Below, in pieces: positions 26,706 through 35,723 of a DNA stretch of 64,000 nucleotides. Below the pieces are notes generated by a model. The model did not search any database, was not told where the DNA came from, and worked only from the letters and a program-made list of their open reading frames with translations. The position numbers and the translations under genes were made by a program. Origin of the DNA: Lewinellaceae bacterium (GTDB lineage: Bacteria; Bacteroidota; Bacteroidia; Chitinophagales; Saprospiraceae); NCBI GenBank assembly GCA_020636075.1, contig JACJYO010000015.1:1-64000 (forward strand), read 5' to 3'. Position 1 is the first letter of the stretch, and each line of letters opens with the position of its first letter.

Positions 26706-27908
26706 TCAGCGCACAATGGCCAACGGGCAAACCCAAGCTTTTCCTTCCCGGTCAACGGCCAGTACTTGGTAATATCCAGCCTTCAAATCTTGAATATGCA
26801 TGCCCGCCGTAGCCATCCCCTGCACCTTCTTCAATTGCCTGCCCAACAGGTCCACGACCCGGATTTCAACCAAATTCAACGAAACATCCCAGTCAACCCA
26901 ATCTGTTGCCGGGTTGGGCCGGAGTTGAAAGGACGAAATAGCAGCTGGTCTATCAACCGTCGGTATTGGATTGTCCACCACATTAAATATGATCGTGCGC
27001 CGGACGGCACTCAGTAAAAAACTATCGCGGTATTCCCGGTATTCAATAGCTGCCAAATACTGCCCAATCCGGCGCGGGATGCCGGTAATCAGGCCGGTCA
27101 CCGAATCGATCTGCACAACCGGATCACCTGCCAGGGGGGCCTGCGGGCTGTATTCGGGCTCGATAAAAGGACATTCGGCATAAGGCGGTCCGCAGGGCGG
27201 TGTCGGAATAGCGCCATCACAGGCATACAAAGAGGGTGGTTGCAAAGCCGAACCGCCACCCGAGTAGGGGGCTGCGAAACGGTATTCAAGTTTATCCCCA
27301 TCGGGGTCAGTGGCTGATTGTGACAGGTTCACGGGTTGGTGAATACACAGTGCCGTGGTGGGCCAGTCCGGTAACTCCGGGCTGGAATTGTTTTCGTACA
27401 TGGCCATTGCAGTGAGTTCCACCATGAACGTGGAGCCTACTTCGCCGGGGTTAATGATGTTTGAAAGCGTTTGCGTCAGGCAGCAGCGTTGGTATATGAT
27501 GAAATAGCTGTCATCGGTCGGCTGCAGGAGGCGTTCGAACTTGTAGCTGCCCTTTTCCAGGCAGAGATTGAAAGTGGCGTCCATGCAATTGGCACCATAA
27601 TTCAGTTTTTCAATGCTGTCGACCGTCACTTCAAATGCACTCACCAAGACAGCCTGGTCCCAGGCGCCGCGATAAATGGCAAGTTGGGCCGGATCATCAA
27701 AGGCAGCGCCGCCGCCAAAGCAGTCGCGATACAGGTTCAGGGTAAACGCGTAGCGTTTTTCACCGGAAATCTGTGTGCTGAGATAGCGGTAAGAGAGTTC
27801 GCCGCCGACAATATGCCGGCTCCAGGTTTTGAGGGGTGAAAACAGGAAAAATGCCAGGAGAAACAGGAAAAAAGCAGGTTTAGGAAGCCTGTTCATGTAT
27901 AGCAGCAT
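26706..27908 (-). CDS. Secreted T9SS protein with HIVGGE-type N-terminal domain
   Basis: A 400-residue protein with a long signal peptide (LPKPAFFLFLLAFFLFSPLKTWS). The mature N-terminus HIVGGELSYRYLS is a conserved opening of a beta-rich domain found at the start of many Bacteroidota surface proteins, often gliding-motility-associated ones (FTLNLYRDCFGGGAAFD; YIIYQRCC-like Cys pairs; SATDPDGDKLEYRF). A cadherin-like or Ig-like stretch and a T9SS type A domain (SSFQLRPNPATDWVDWDVSLN ...) follow. The ATG at 27908 overlaps the TAA of the upstream gene (TAATG), so it is translationally coupled to it. Surface structural or adhesive role is likely. Confidence 0.85.
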   Translation of the reverse strand: MLLYMNRLPKPAFFLFLLAFFLFSPLKTWSRHIVGGELSYRYLSTQISGEKRYAFTLNLYRDCFGGGAAFDDPAQLAIYRGAWDQAVLVSAFEVTVDSIEKLNYGANCMDATFNLCLEKGSYKFERLLQPTDDSYFIIYQRCCLTQTLSNIINPGEVGSTFMVELTAMAMYENNSSPELPDWPTTALCIHQPVNLSQSATDPDGDKLEYRFAAPYSGGGSALQPPSLYACDGAIPTPPCGPPYAECPFIEPEYSPQAPLAGDPVVQIDSVTGLITGIPRRIGQYLAAIEYREYRDSFLLSAVRRTIIFNVVDNPIPTVDRPAAISSFQLRPNPATDWVDWDVSLNLVEIRVVDLLGRQLKKVQGMATAGMHIQDLKAGYYQVLAVDREGKAWVCPLAIVR

Positions 27909-30900
27909 TAAGGGTTAAACAAAATTTTTCCGGAGGTAAACAATCCCCCATCGGGTTTGTGAATCAGGTAAAAATACAATCCGGGATTGAGATTTTCCCG
28001 CTCCAAACGGTAAGTAATGCCGGATAAACTCAAGCTGCGCACCACATGGCCCAAGGCATCGATTAGGATCAATTGCTGGTTTCGAAAAGCAGCCCCATCG
28101 GCACGCCGGATTTCAACGAAGGTGGTTGCAGGCTGTGGGTGAATACGTACTTCTGACGGTGGTTTTTGAGCGTGGACAGGCTTGATACCCGAGGTCGGTT
28201 TTTCGCCGATGGTATGCCAGGTTTGATTGGTGCGGACGGCCTCGTTGAAATCAAAATAAATGTCGGCCTCGTTGTACACCACGGCGCCCAGAGGAAGGTT
28301 GGGGTGCTGCTCAATCCGGAAACTCACGAAACCGTGCGAGGCCGCTTCATTCACATTGCTGTCGGGCAACAGGATGTTGCTAAACGTAAACGCGAGTGTA
28401 CCCTGCCCGCTCAAGGTCCAGCTGTACGGATGCGAAGCCGCGCCGGGCCGTACCGTTGCCGGATCGAGCCAAGGCGAAAGCGTGTCGCGAATGACCACAG
28501 TGAAGGCCGTGTCGGTACCGGTATTCTGAAAGCGGATGAGGTATTCCAGGTCTTGCCCGGGCCGGATGTAGTGTTCCGAAGAAAAGCCGGTTGGGAAGCC
28601 CTGCTTGTCATTGGGATCGAAGGAGCCAATGTTTTGGACGCAATCGCGGTCCCAGGAAGGCACAAAAGCATCCACCGGAAACTGGTTGATAAAGCCCAGC
28701 GATGCATAGCCGCCACAGCCCTCCTCGAAAGCCATGTTGATTTGATTCGTAGTGGCAAAGGGATGCCCGGGCTCCTGCTCGGTCTCGATGCGCCAGGTGT
28801 GGCCGTTAGCAGGAAAATTTAAATTGATGGCCTCGTTGGGGTCGTATTGTTCAGAGCCGTTCAGGAGCACGACGTCGTCTTCGATGATGATGTAATCGAG
28901 CAATTGGGATGGCGCGGGCCCGACGTTGCGCAGTTCAAATTGAACCAGCGTATCCTGGCAGGACACGGAAGCCTGAATTTCAGCGCCCGACCAATCCGGT
29001 ACGGTAGTGCACAGGGTGTCGGGGAACCCGTGCGCGGTAATACAGTGGGTTTGACCGGGGACGGCCGTGCATTCTACATGAACAGTCAGGGTAAAACTTC
29101 CGCATTGCCCCGGATTCAGGTTTCCGACAGGAAAACGGTAGTTATTATTTCCCAAATCAAGGTACGTATTGGTCGAACCAATTAGGGTCAGATATGGGTC
29201 GAGCGCCACATCTACCCAGGCGCTGTCGGCTGTTTCGCTGCCCTGGTTGCAAAAACTGACATAAACGGTATTATTGAAACAACGGCGGAGCAGGGGGATG
29301 GCAAGATCAACGGAAAGTAGCGGACAATCAGCAAGGGCTCTGGCAATAAAGTCGAGCGTATCTGTAGTACCCAAAGTGTCCAATGTAATGGTTTGCGGGT
29401 TGTTGCAAAGATCCCACCAGATAGTATTTGGAGGAACAGCGGCCAGCACATAGGCACCGGTATCCAGGAAAAACAGGTAATTCCCCAGGGAATCGCTGTT
29501 TGTGTAATACCTGTCCGTGCCGTTATTTGCCTCTACCACCCAGTTTTTTAGTGGTACCTGCGCATCGGGCGTGCTGCAATCGGCGTCCGCATCCACCAGG
29601 ATTTGCCCGCCCACATAAGCGCCTTGCAGGGTGGAATGGCGCGACATGAACAACCCGGCGCCACCGATAAAAACAAACAAACGTTCATCTTTTGTCAGCC
29701 CGCCAAGGGTGCTGCCACCACTTTTGTCATATCCAAAACTATAGGCAATATTCGGCAGTGCTTGCCAACTTTGCGCTTTGTTCACACTGCCTAGAGGAGA
29801 ATTGCCATACCGGAGAAAAAACAAATCGCCCCGACTGTTTTGAAACAAACACCGCCGGGTAGTATATCCTGCAGTAACACCATCGACATTTTGCACTTGC
29901 ACCCAGTTGCTCCCGACAGCTGCGCGTCGAAACATTGCCAAGGGGGCGGACGTCATTATGAGGATTGCGCCATCGGGTTGGATTACAAAAGTATAAATTG
30001 GAAATGGTGTTGGCACAAGGCTCCAATGAAGACCGCCATCGATGGATTCCCACAGCGTCATATTTTGCGGAGAGGCAGGTGCCTGCATCATCATCGCATA
30101 CGCCTTGCCGTCGGGCGCAAATTCCATTTTTGTAAAAAACGTATCCGCGAATATTGGAATCCAGGTAAGACCTTCGTCCGTTGAACGATACGTGCCCGAA
30201 TTGGTGCTGACAAAAAAGGTGTTGTTCGCCGGGTTTACGCCAAACCACGGGTGTATATAATTAAATTCCGGAGGTGTGATATTTGAAAAACTGGCACCCC
30301 CATCTTTTGTCAGGTATAATTTGTCATTCAGTATGGCCACCATACTGTTTCGATCCAGCACGCGCACCAACTCGGAATGGTCCTGAGAGTCCGGTGTCAA
30401 TTTTATCCAGTCCTGCCCAGCATCATCGGTCCGCCAAATAACCCCCGTTGTGCCGGCATAAAAAGTATCCTGGCTGGCACATTGCATATGCCCAACAAAA
30501 CACCGCATGCCTTTTCCGGAAAATGACCAAGTGGCGCCACCATCCATTGACCGGTAAATACCTTGCAAGCGCCTTCCCAGCAAGCTTCCATCCGGTAAAA
30601 CAAAAGGAGCGATTTTATCCAGGCGGTAGGTCGTATCCCTGGGGTGCCAACTGGCGCCGTGATCGAGCGAATAATAGGAATTGGTCTTTTCCTGATTGGA
30701 ATAGTTTACATAAATTATTTTTCCGGTAGGCAGGACACATAAATAGGGGCTTTGAAGGCCGGTTGTCGTATCGATGACTTGTTTGGGCAGAAAACTTGCT
30801 CCATTGTCGACAGACCGGTATAAGCCTGTCGAACTGTTTATTAGAAGCGTGCCATTCCTGGCCACATAAACAAAATTGATCAAGGCTGTCGAGCTAAAAG

Positions 30901-31525
30901 GCGGGAAAATTGTAGTCCAGGTCATGCCTCCATCTTGGGAACGCAAAATTTTCGAGAACCCTAATTTTGCCCACAAGTCGCCATTATTGCCGATTAACAG
31001 TTTGTCTATCGTATCGATTGTTGTATTGTCGAATACTTTATACCAGGTTAACCCGCCATTATTGGAGCGATACAAATGCTGCGGGCCATGCCCTACCAGT
31101 ATTCCATTTGCTTGCTCTACGATATGCGCTATACTGTCGCTGCGATGCACCATTTTCCAGGTAACGCCTTCATCGTGGGAGCGATAGATTGCGGTTGTTC
31201 CGTCGGGGAACAGGAGTTCCTTGTAAAAATTTCCGGTCTGCCCGATCCGGATAAAAGCTGCGTTTTCTGCTGTAGTGTCCAGAGGGGAAGCAATGACTTC
31301 CACCCAGGATTCGCCGTTGTCGGTAGATTTATACACCAGGTAAGCGCCGTCTGTCACAGCATAGAGTGTATTATCCGCCACCTTGGTCAATTCAGCATCA
31401 CCACCGTACGGTCCAAGTGATTTGACCCAATAGGAGTTGTCCTGTGCCTGCATTTGGGTTGCAACCAAAAAGGCCAATGCCCGAAGCCAAATGTATTTTT
31501 GAAAAACAGACGCTGAGATTTTCAT
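27908..31525 (-). CDS. Large secreted Asp-box (BNR) propeller protein with T9SS sorting domain
   Basis: A 1205-residue protein with signal peptide (MKISASVFQKYIWLRALAF ... MQAQ). The first ~620 residues contain about eleven Asp-box motifs (YKSTDNGESW, YRSHDEGVTW, YRSNNGGLTW, WRTDDAGQDW, YRSTDEGLTW, WESIDGGLHW and so on), as in sortilin/VPS10 or sialidase-like propellers, but no sialidase catalytic set is evident. Next is a Cna-B/regulatory-like domain (GGQILVDADADCSTPDAQVPL), DUF11-type repeats (NTGTDTAFTVVIRDTLSPWLD), FDPNDKQGFP and a T9SS type A domain ending in SGKILFNP. The frame is open to 31648, but ATG 31525 begins the signal peptide. First gene of a two-gene overlap with the HIVGGE protein. 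Confidence 0.87.
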   Translation of the reverse strand: MKISASVFQKYIWLRALAFLVATQMQAQDNSYWVKSLGPYGGDAELTKVADNTLYAVTDGAYLVYKSTDNGESWVEVIASPLDTTAENAAFIRIGQTGNFYKELLFPDGTTAIYRSHDEGVTWKMVHRSDSIAHIVEQANGILVGHGPQHLYRSNNGGLTWYKVFDNTTIDTIDKLLIGNNGDLWAKLGFSKILRSQDGGMTWTTIFPPFSSTALINFVYVARNGTLLINSSTGLYRSVDNGASFLPKQVIDTTTGLQSPYLCVLPTGKIIYVNYSNQEKTNSYYSLDHGASWHPRDTTYRLDKIAPFVLPDGSLLGRRLQGIYRSMDGGATWSFSGKGMRCFVGHMQCASQDTFYAGTTGVIWRTDDAGQDWIKLTPDSQDHSELVRVLDRNSMVAILNDKLYLTKDGGASFSNITPPEFNYIHPWFGVNPANNTFFVSTNSGTYRSTDEGLTWIPIFADTFFTKMEFAPDGKAYAMMMQAPASPQNMTLWESIDGGLHWSLVPTPFPIYTFVIQPDGAILIMTSAPLAMFRRAAVGSNWVQVQNVDGVTAGYTTRRCLFQNSRGDLFFLRYGNSPLGSVNKAQSWQALPNIAYSFGYDKSGGSTLGGLTKDERLFVFIGGAGLFMSRHSTLQGAYVGGQILVDADADCSTPDAQVPLKNWVVEANNGTDRYYTNSDSLGNYLFFLDTGAYVLAAVPPNTIWWDLCNNPQTITLDTLGTTDTLDFIARALADCPLLSVDLAIPLLRRCFNNTVYVSFCNQGSETADSAWVDVALDPYLTLIGSTNTYLDLGNNNYRFPVGNLNPGQCGSFTLTVHVECTAVPGQTHCITAHGFPDTLCTTVPDWSGAEIQASVSCQDTLVQFELRNVGPAPSQLLDYIIIEDDVVLLNGSEQYDPNEAINLNFPANGHTWRIETEQEPGHPFATTNQINMAFEEGCGGYASLGFINQFPVDAFVPSWDRDCVQNIGSFDPNDKQGFPTGFSSEHYIRPGQDLEYLIRFQNTGTDTAFTVVIRDTLSPWLDPATVRPGAASHPYSWTLSGQGTLAFTFSNILLPDSNVNEAASHGFVSFRIEQHPNLPLGAVVYNEADIYFDFNEAVRTNQTWHTIGEKPTSGIKPVHAQKPPSEVRIHPQPATTFVEIRRADGAAFRNQQLILIDALGHVVRSLSLSGITYRLERENLNPGLYFYLIHKPDGGLFTSGKILFNP

Positions 31526-31661
31526 AGGTTGTAAAAAATAAAGGTCATACCCGGTAAAAGAAATCAGGCCGGGGTGAGAAGCCTTCTCAAAAGTCCAGGC
31601 TCCGGGCCAATTTTTGAAATACAAATTATCTTGTTTGTCGAAAAACAAAAAATAAAAACAA

Positions 31662-31690
31662 TTGGTTATCAGTATGTTGAAATATATTTG
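31662..31690 (+). promoter_or_regulatory. Bacteroidota-type promoter of the helical-repeat gene at 31740
   Basis: TTG (31662-31664) and TATATTTG (31683-31690) are separated by 18 bp, close to the TTTG-N19-TAnnTTTG consensus. The predicted start site near 31697 leaves a leader of about 43 nt and supports ATG 31740 over the upstream in-frame TTG at 31662. Confidence 0.52.
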
Positions 31691-31739
31691 TTCAGAAATT
31701 ACCTGGAATAATTTGTGCTATAACCGCAAAACCTGCAAC

Positions 31740-33176
31740 ATGGCCGACAGTTTATTGACCCGCACACTCAAACAACTTTCCCGCAAGGAACGCACCGCGT
31801 TGGTTGAATTTACACGTTGTGGCTGTTTCAACCGCCGGGAAGAGGTAAGCCGCCTTTGTGCCTACCTGGCTGAAAACATAGACAACCCGGATCGCAAGGC
31901 ACTCGATCCTTCAAGCCTGTTTACCGCGGCATTCCCAAGTCAGGTCTTTAATAATGCCGCCTTGCGACACACCATGTCCTACCTGCTTTCGGTATTGCGC
32001 CAATACCTCGCCTGGGCCGAATGGCAATCCGATATGGCCGAACAGCGGCGCTACCTCCTGAGCGCTCTGCGCAACCGCAACCTCGATGTTTTGTTGGAAA
32101 AAGAACTGAATCGCGCCGAATCAGCCCTGGAAAATCCGGAAACCCAGGATGCCGGATTTTATTTCCAGCGCTACCGCATGCAGCAGGAACGGCTCGAAAA
32201 AACGGCCCGGCACGAGCGCTCCGCCCGCATCAACCTGCAGCCCCTGCCCGACGAATTGACGGTGTTTTACCTGGCGGAAATGCTGCGCCACGCCTGTTCG
32301 GCGCTCTCGCACCAGGCCATTGCCGGACAGGAATACCGATTCAACTTACTGGAAAAACTGCTGGAACTGGCGGAAACGGAAGGGCTGTTGGACGTGCCGG
32401 TGATCGCCATGTATTACCAGGCCTACCAGATGCTGCGCGCACCGGAGGCGTCGGCACCCCTCGAACGTTTGAAAACACTGCTGCTGGAGCACGAAAACAG
32501 GTTCAGCCAAAAAGAAATGCGTGGCTTGTATCTGCTGGCCATCAATGGTTGCATTCGCCGCATGAACAGCGGCCGGCGTGAATATATCCGGGAAGCTTTT
32601 GACCTGTACCGGGCAGCCCTGGAACGCGATTTCCTGACTGAAAACGGCGTGTTGTCGGGTTTTACCTACAAAAATATTATCCGCATCGGCGCAGCGCTGG
32701 AAGAACATAGCTGGACGGAGCAGTTTCTCGAAGACTACCGCACAGCACTCCTTCCCCGCGAACGCGATAATCTTTACCGGTACAACCGGGCGTTTTTGTA
32801 CTTCCACCAACAAGACTATGCCCGGGCGATGCCGCTGCTGCAACAAGTGGAACTGGAAGATACCTTGAATAACCTCGATGCCCGGCGCATGCTGCTGCGC
32901 AGCTATTTTGAACTGGGCGAATGGGCGGCCTTGGAATCCCTGCTACAAAGTTTCGGCGCCTATCTGCGCCGGCAGAAAAATCTCGGCTATCACCGGCAAA
33001 CCAATGAACGGTTGTTGTATTTCACCCGCCGCTTGATGGAACTGGACCGAGGCCAGCGGCAGGCTGTGGAAGCCTTGCGTGTTGAATTGGAAGCCACAAC
33101 TGAATTGGCGGAACGGTCGTGGCTGCTTTCGCAAGTAACGCCGTCTGTTAGACGGCGTGGTCAAATTCCCGAATAG
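31740..33176 (+). CDS. Helical-repeat (TPR-like) protein, unknown function
   Basis: A 478-residue soluble protein, almost entirely predicted helix, with no signal peptide. It opens MADSLLTRTLKQLSRKERTALVEFTRC and has TPR-like pairs later (YRYNRAFLYFHQQDYARAMPLLQQVELEDTLNNLDARRMLLRSYFELGEW). Similar in length and style to the protein at 37594-39102, though clear sequence identity is not obvious by eye. No enzyme motif. The last 13 residues, from VTPSVRRR to the stop, are encoded by the first unit of a palindromic-repeat array, so the ancestral C-terminus was probably near LLSQ. Confidence 0.75.
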   Translation: MADSLLTRTLKQLSRKERTALVEFTRCGCFNRREEVSRLCAYLAENIDNPDRKALDPSSLFTAAFPSQVFNNAALRHTMSYLLSVLRQYLAWAEWQSDMAEQRRYLLSALRNRNLDVLLEKELNRAESALENPETQDAGFYFQRYRMQQERLEKTARHERSARINLQPLPDELTVFYLAEMLRHACSALSHQAIAGQEYRFNLLEKLLELAETEGLLDVPVIAMYYQAYQMLRAPEASAPLERLKTLLLEHENRFSQKEMRGLYLLAINGCIRRMNSGRREYIREAFDLYRAALERDFLTENGVLSGFTYKNIIRIGAALEEHSWTEQFLEDYRTALLPRERDNLYRYNRAFLYFHQQDYARAMPLLQQVELEDTLNNLDARRMLLRSYFELGEWAALESLLQSFGAYLRRQKNLGYHRQTNERLLYFTRRLMELDRGQRQAVEALRVELEATTELAERSWLLSQVTPSVRRRGQIPE

Positions 33177-33241
33177 CACGCCGTCTAACAGACGGCGTGG
33201 CAAAATTTCCAAATTGTACGCCGTCTAACAGACGGCGTTAC
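33135..33241. repeat. Array of three REP-like hairpins at exact 40-bp spacing
   Basis: Palindromes (stem CGCCGTCT, loops GTT/AAC) at 33138-33158, 33178-33198 and 33218-33238. The array begins GTAA and ends TTAC, so each end carries a foot pointing outwards into the adjoining gene. It lies between convergent genes, supplying the C-terminal codons of the plus-strand gene and the TAA stop of the minus-strand one. Confidence 0.8.
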
Positions 33242-34236
33242 AGATCAATCTCGGTATTATCCCCAATGTTCAGGCTCAAATTCGTGCCTTTGATCGTCGC
33301 ATCGCTACCGACCACCGAGCGTTGGAGCACGACATCGTCAAGGGAGGCAAAGTTACCGATGATGCTGTCCTTGATTATGGAGGAGTTGATGGTCACATTG
33401 TTGCCGATGGTCACGTGCGGCCCAACGATGCTGTTGGAAATAGTGCAATTTTCACCGACAGCAATAGGGTGAATGACGATGGTATTTTCAAACTCGGGAA
33501 GTTTGAATACATCCGTAGCATAGCCGCGTTGGCTGAGGAGCATGGCATTTGTTTCAAGCAGCACGTCTTTCCGGCCACAATCGAACCAGTTGTTCACAGT
33601 GATGGCCTGGAACGGGATGCCTTGTTCGAGCATGCCCTGCAGGGCATCGGTCAGCTGGTATTCCCCGACGGTGCGTTGTTCTGTTTTGATCAATTGTTCA
33701 ATGGAACCAAGCAGCGCCTGCACTTCGTTGACCTTGTACAAACCCACCATGGCCATGTTCGACTTGGGGATTCGGGGTTTTTCGATCATCCGGGTGATCA
33801 TATTGTTTTCGTCCATGTCCGCTACCCCAAATTCGCGGGGGTCTACCACTTTTTTCACACCTACACAGGAGTGCGGGCAATCGAGCATCTGCTTGAGGTC
33901 GGCATCAAAAATGGTATCGCCAAATGCGATAAACACCTGATCTTCATTTTGAATGGCATCTTTTGCCATCCACACAGCATGTCCGGAGCCTTCACGGTGT
34001 TCCTGATAAACAAATTCGGTTTGCAGGTGCGGGTATTGCTGTTCAATAAATGTCCGCACTTTTTCCCCCAGGTAACCAATGACAAATACAAAGTTGGTTA
34101 GCCCGGTTTCGGCCAGCGTGTCAATAATGAAAGCGATTATCGGTTTGCCCGCAACGGGCATCAGCGGCTTGGGTTGTGTGAAGGTATGCGGGCGGAGCCG
34201 GGTGCCGGCTCCTGCCACTGGGATAACAACTTTCAT
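33238..34236 (-). CDS. Sugar-phosphate nucleotidyltransferase
   Basis: A 332-residue cytoplasmic enzyme. It starts with the nucleotide-binding signature MKVVIPVAGAGTRLRPHT (G-x-G-T-R-L-R-P) and KPLMPVAGKPII, has GDTIFDAD as the metal-binding site and REFGVAD, MIEKP and GLY(K)V blocks. The C-terminal ~85 residues are a left-handed beta-helix of hexapeptides (ENTIVIHPIAVGENCTISNSIVGPHVTIGNNVTI). This matches glucose-1-phosphate thymidylyl/uridylyltransferase or mannose-1-phosphate guanylyltransferase families, feeding glycan synthesis; which sugar is uncertain. ATG 34236 directly precedes the binding motif; an open frame to 34299 is rejected. The stop codon is the foot of a REP-like hairpin. 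Confidence 0.88.
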   Translation of the reverse strand: MKVVIPVAGAGTRLRPHTFTQPKPLMPVAGKPIIAFIIDTLAETGLTNFVFVIGYLGEKVRTFIEQQYPHLQTEFVYQEHREGSGHAVWMAKDAIQNEDQVFIAFGDTIFDADLKQMLDCPHSCVGVKKVVDPREFGVADMDENNMITRMIEKPRIPKSNMAMVGLYKVNEVQALLGSIEQLIKTEQRTVGEYQLTDALQGMLEQGIPFQAITVNNWFDCGRKDVLLETNAMLLSQRGYATDVFKLPEFENTIVIHPIAVGENCTISNSIVGPHVTIGNNVTINSSIIKDSIIGNFASLDDVVLQRSVVGSDATIKGTNLSLNIGDNTEIDL

Positions 34237-34368
34237 CTTTGACGGCAGCAAACTGCTTTTTTGCAAACAAAGCAGCGGATAAACAATGTACCTGAACAAA
34301 CACGCATACAGGCGGGTGGGTGTTGGTTTTACCTGTCAAAGGTATAGAAATTTGTATTTGACCAATGG

Positions 34369-34415
34369 TTAAGTACTGTGACAAGATTATTGAATTGTTT
34401 TGTTACAGTACTTAA
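34369..34415. repeat. 16-bp inverted repeat at the 3' end of the 34412 gene
   Basis: Arms 34369-34384 and 34400-34415 (15 of 16 matched, core AAGTACTGT). The TAA of the gene ending at 34412 lies at the outer edge of one arm. No U-tract follows. It is a possible weak terminator or repeat. Confidence 0.5.
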
Positions 34416-35581
34416 TCCTCGATACCATAGAGTAAATCTTTCAGGCGTGAGCCCTGCATTTCCGGCAGGTAATAGGCGTTGTTAAACTTTTCCAGGGTGA
34501 TTTCAATATCCGATTTCAGGCTGCTAAAAGTATCGGGCAAGATTGCTGCACAATGCGCTTCATGCTGATAACTGCCAACGATCCTGGCGAATTTCTGGTA
34601 ATACACATTACCCTGTGCAATAAATGCACAATACTGATCCAGAAAATGGACAATGCGGTCTATTGAAAATTGCAGGTTGGTGTGTGCCTTTCTGGGCAGC
34701 GCCGGATTGGTTTCGATGGCTTGTTCGGCTGTGTTGATATACTGTTCGAGGTGGTTGTTCAGTTGTTCCCAGTCGTCTTGATCCCGGCACTGAGGTAACG
34801 TCGTTGTATATCCGATTTGGCGGGCGCAATCGCTGAAAAGCAGCTCGCATTCCCGTTTCAGTGACAGATTGGCATCACGGAGAAATTCGGTTTCGTATTG
34901 AATGATGCTGAGTTGCTGGTCCATTCGAACGGTGAAATCCAGGATGCAGGAGATTTTTTCCAAATTACTCTGGTTTTGTCGGCTATCGCCCGCACCCAGG
35001 GCCATACCCACAATGGAGAATGTGGCCGACAGGTACGGGTTGCTCTCCAGCAGTGCCGGCAGGGAGAATCCGAATTTTTTCTTCATTCGTTCCTCCAGTA
35101 TCCCGTTCAGGGCCTTAAAATCGGGGTATTCATGTGGATTACTGATGCGCGCGATCTGCTGGCTGGTGCGCAGGCTGGTAAAATGATGGTCGAGGCTCAG
35201 GATCTTTTCGTACAACATCTTGAGCATTTCGATGCCCTTGCGATAACGCAGGCGCAACTGCTTCAGGGCCGCATCGGCCTCCAGCAGCCGGATCGAATCC
35301 TCCAATTGGATTTTTTCCAACAACCAGGCATAGCCAATCTCCGGGTCGCAGGCTCGCGGTGTGCGCAAAAAACTGTCTACTGCTACCAGCCGGGTTTTGG
35401 TACCAACCAGGGCATAGCTGTGTTGGAGGTGCAATCGCTGAAAGTCTGTTTCGGTATTAGCCAGCCAGTTGCCAAATAGTTGCAACGAGTCCCCCGGAAC
35501 AGCAGCCATGCCGGCGGGATGGAAGAACAACAACAGCGTTCCCCAAAAACACGAGACAATTTGGGCACAGCGTACATTCAT
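34412..35581 (-). CDS. Exported helical protein, unknown function
   Basis: A 389-residue protein with a plausible signal peptide (MNVRCAQIVSCFWGTLLLFFHPAGMAA) followed by mostly helical sequence (LLEADAALKQLRLRYRKGIEMLKMLYEKILSL; FTVRMDQQLSIIQYETEFLRDANLSLKRECELLF) suggesting coiled-coil or helical-bundle structure. No T9SS tail or enzyme motif is visible. It is probably periplasmic. Upstream on the same strand is a small secreted protein gene, separated by a MITE-like element at 35601-35701, so the two may once have been one operon. I do not recognise the family. Confidence 0.7.
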   Translation of the reverse strand: MNVRCAQIVSCFWGTLLLFFHPAGMAAVPGDSLQLFGNWLANTETDFQRLHLQHSYALVGTKTRLVAVDSFLRTPRACDPEIGYAWLLEKIQLEDSIRLLEADAALKQLRLRYRKGIEMLKMLYEKILSLDHHFTSLRTSQQIARISNPHEYPDFKALNGILEERMKKKFGFSLPALLESNPYLSATFSIVGMALGAGDSRQNQSNLEKISCILDFTVRMDQQLSIIQYETEFLRDANLSLKRECELLFSDCARQIGYTTTLPQCRDQDDWEQLNNHLEQYINTAEQAIETNPALPRKAHTNLQFSIDRIVHFLDQYCAFIAQGNVYYQKFARIVGSYQHEAHCAAILPDTFSSLKSDIEITLEKFNNAYYLPEMQGSRLKDLLYGIED

Positions 35582-35600
35582 AATGCTTACTACTCAATGT

Positions 35601-35701
35601 AAAGTGGTTTGTAAAAGAGATGATGCAATGTGTATTGTCGGCGTGACTTCGAGTCACGCCGACAATAGCCTCATCGCCTCCAGTTTTTCGCAAACCACTT
35701 T
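35601..35701. mobile_element. MITE-like element with 11-bp ends
   Basis: Ends AAAGTGGTTTG (35601-35611) and its exact complement (35691-35701) enclose a perfect 15-bp-arm palindrome (35633-35667, core GTCGGCGTGAC). No gene. It lies between two codirectional exported-protein genes. A decayed relative is at about 23260-23410. Confidence 0.62.
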
Positions 35702-35723
35702 CTTTCAGGTATACCGGCTGAAT

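Noticed and set aside
33135..33241. Mini-CRISPR-like pattern (three 21-bp repeats, 40-bp period)
   Set aside because: The repeats are perfect palindromes with short spacers of 19 bp of low complexity and no cas genes nearby; same family occurs singly elsewhere.
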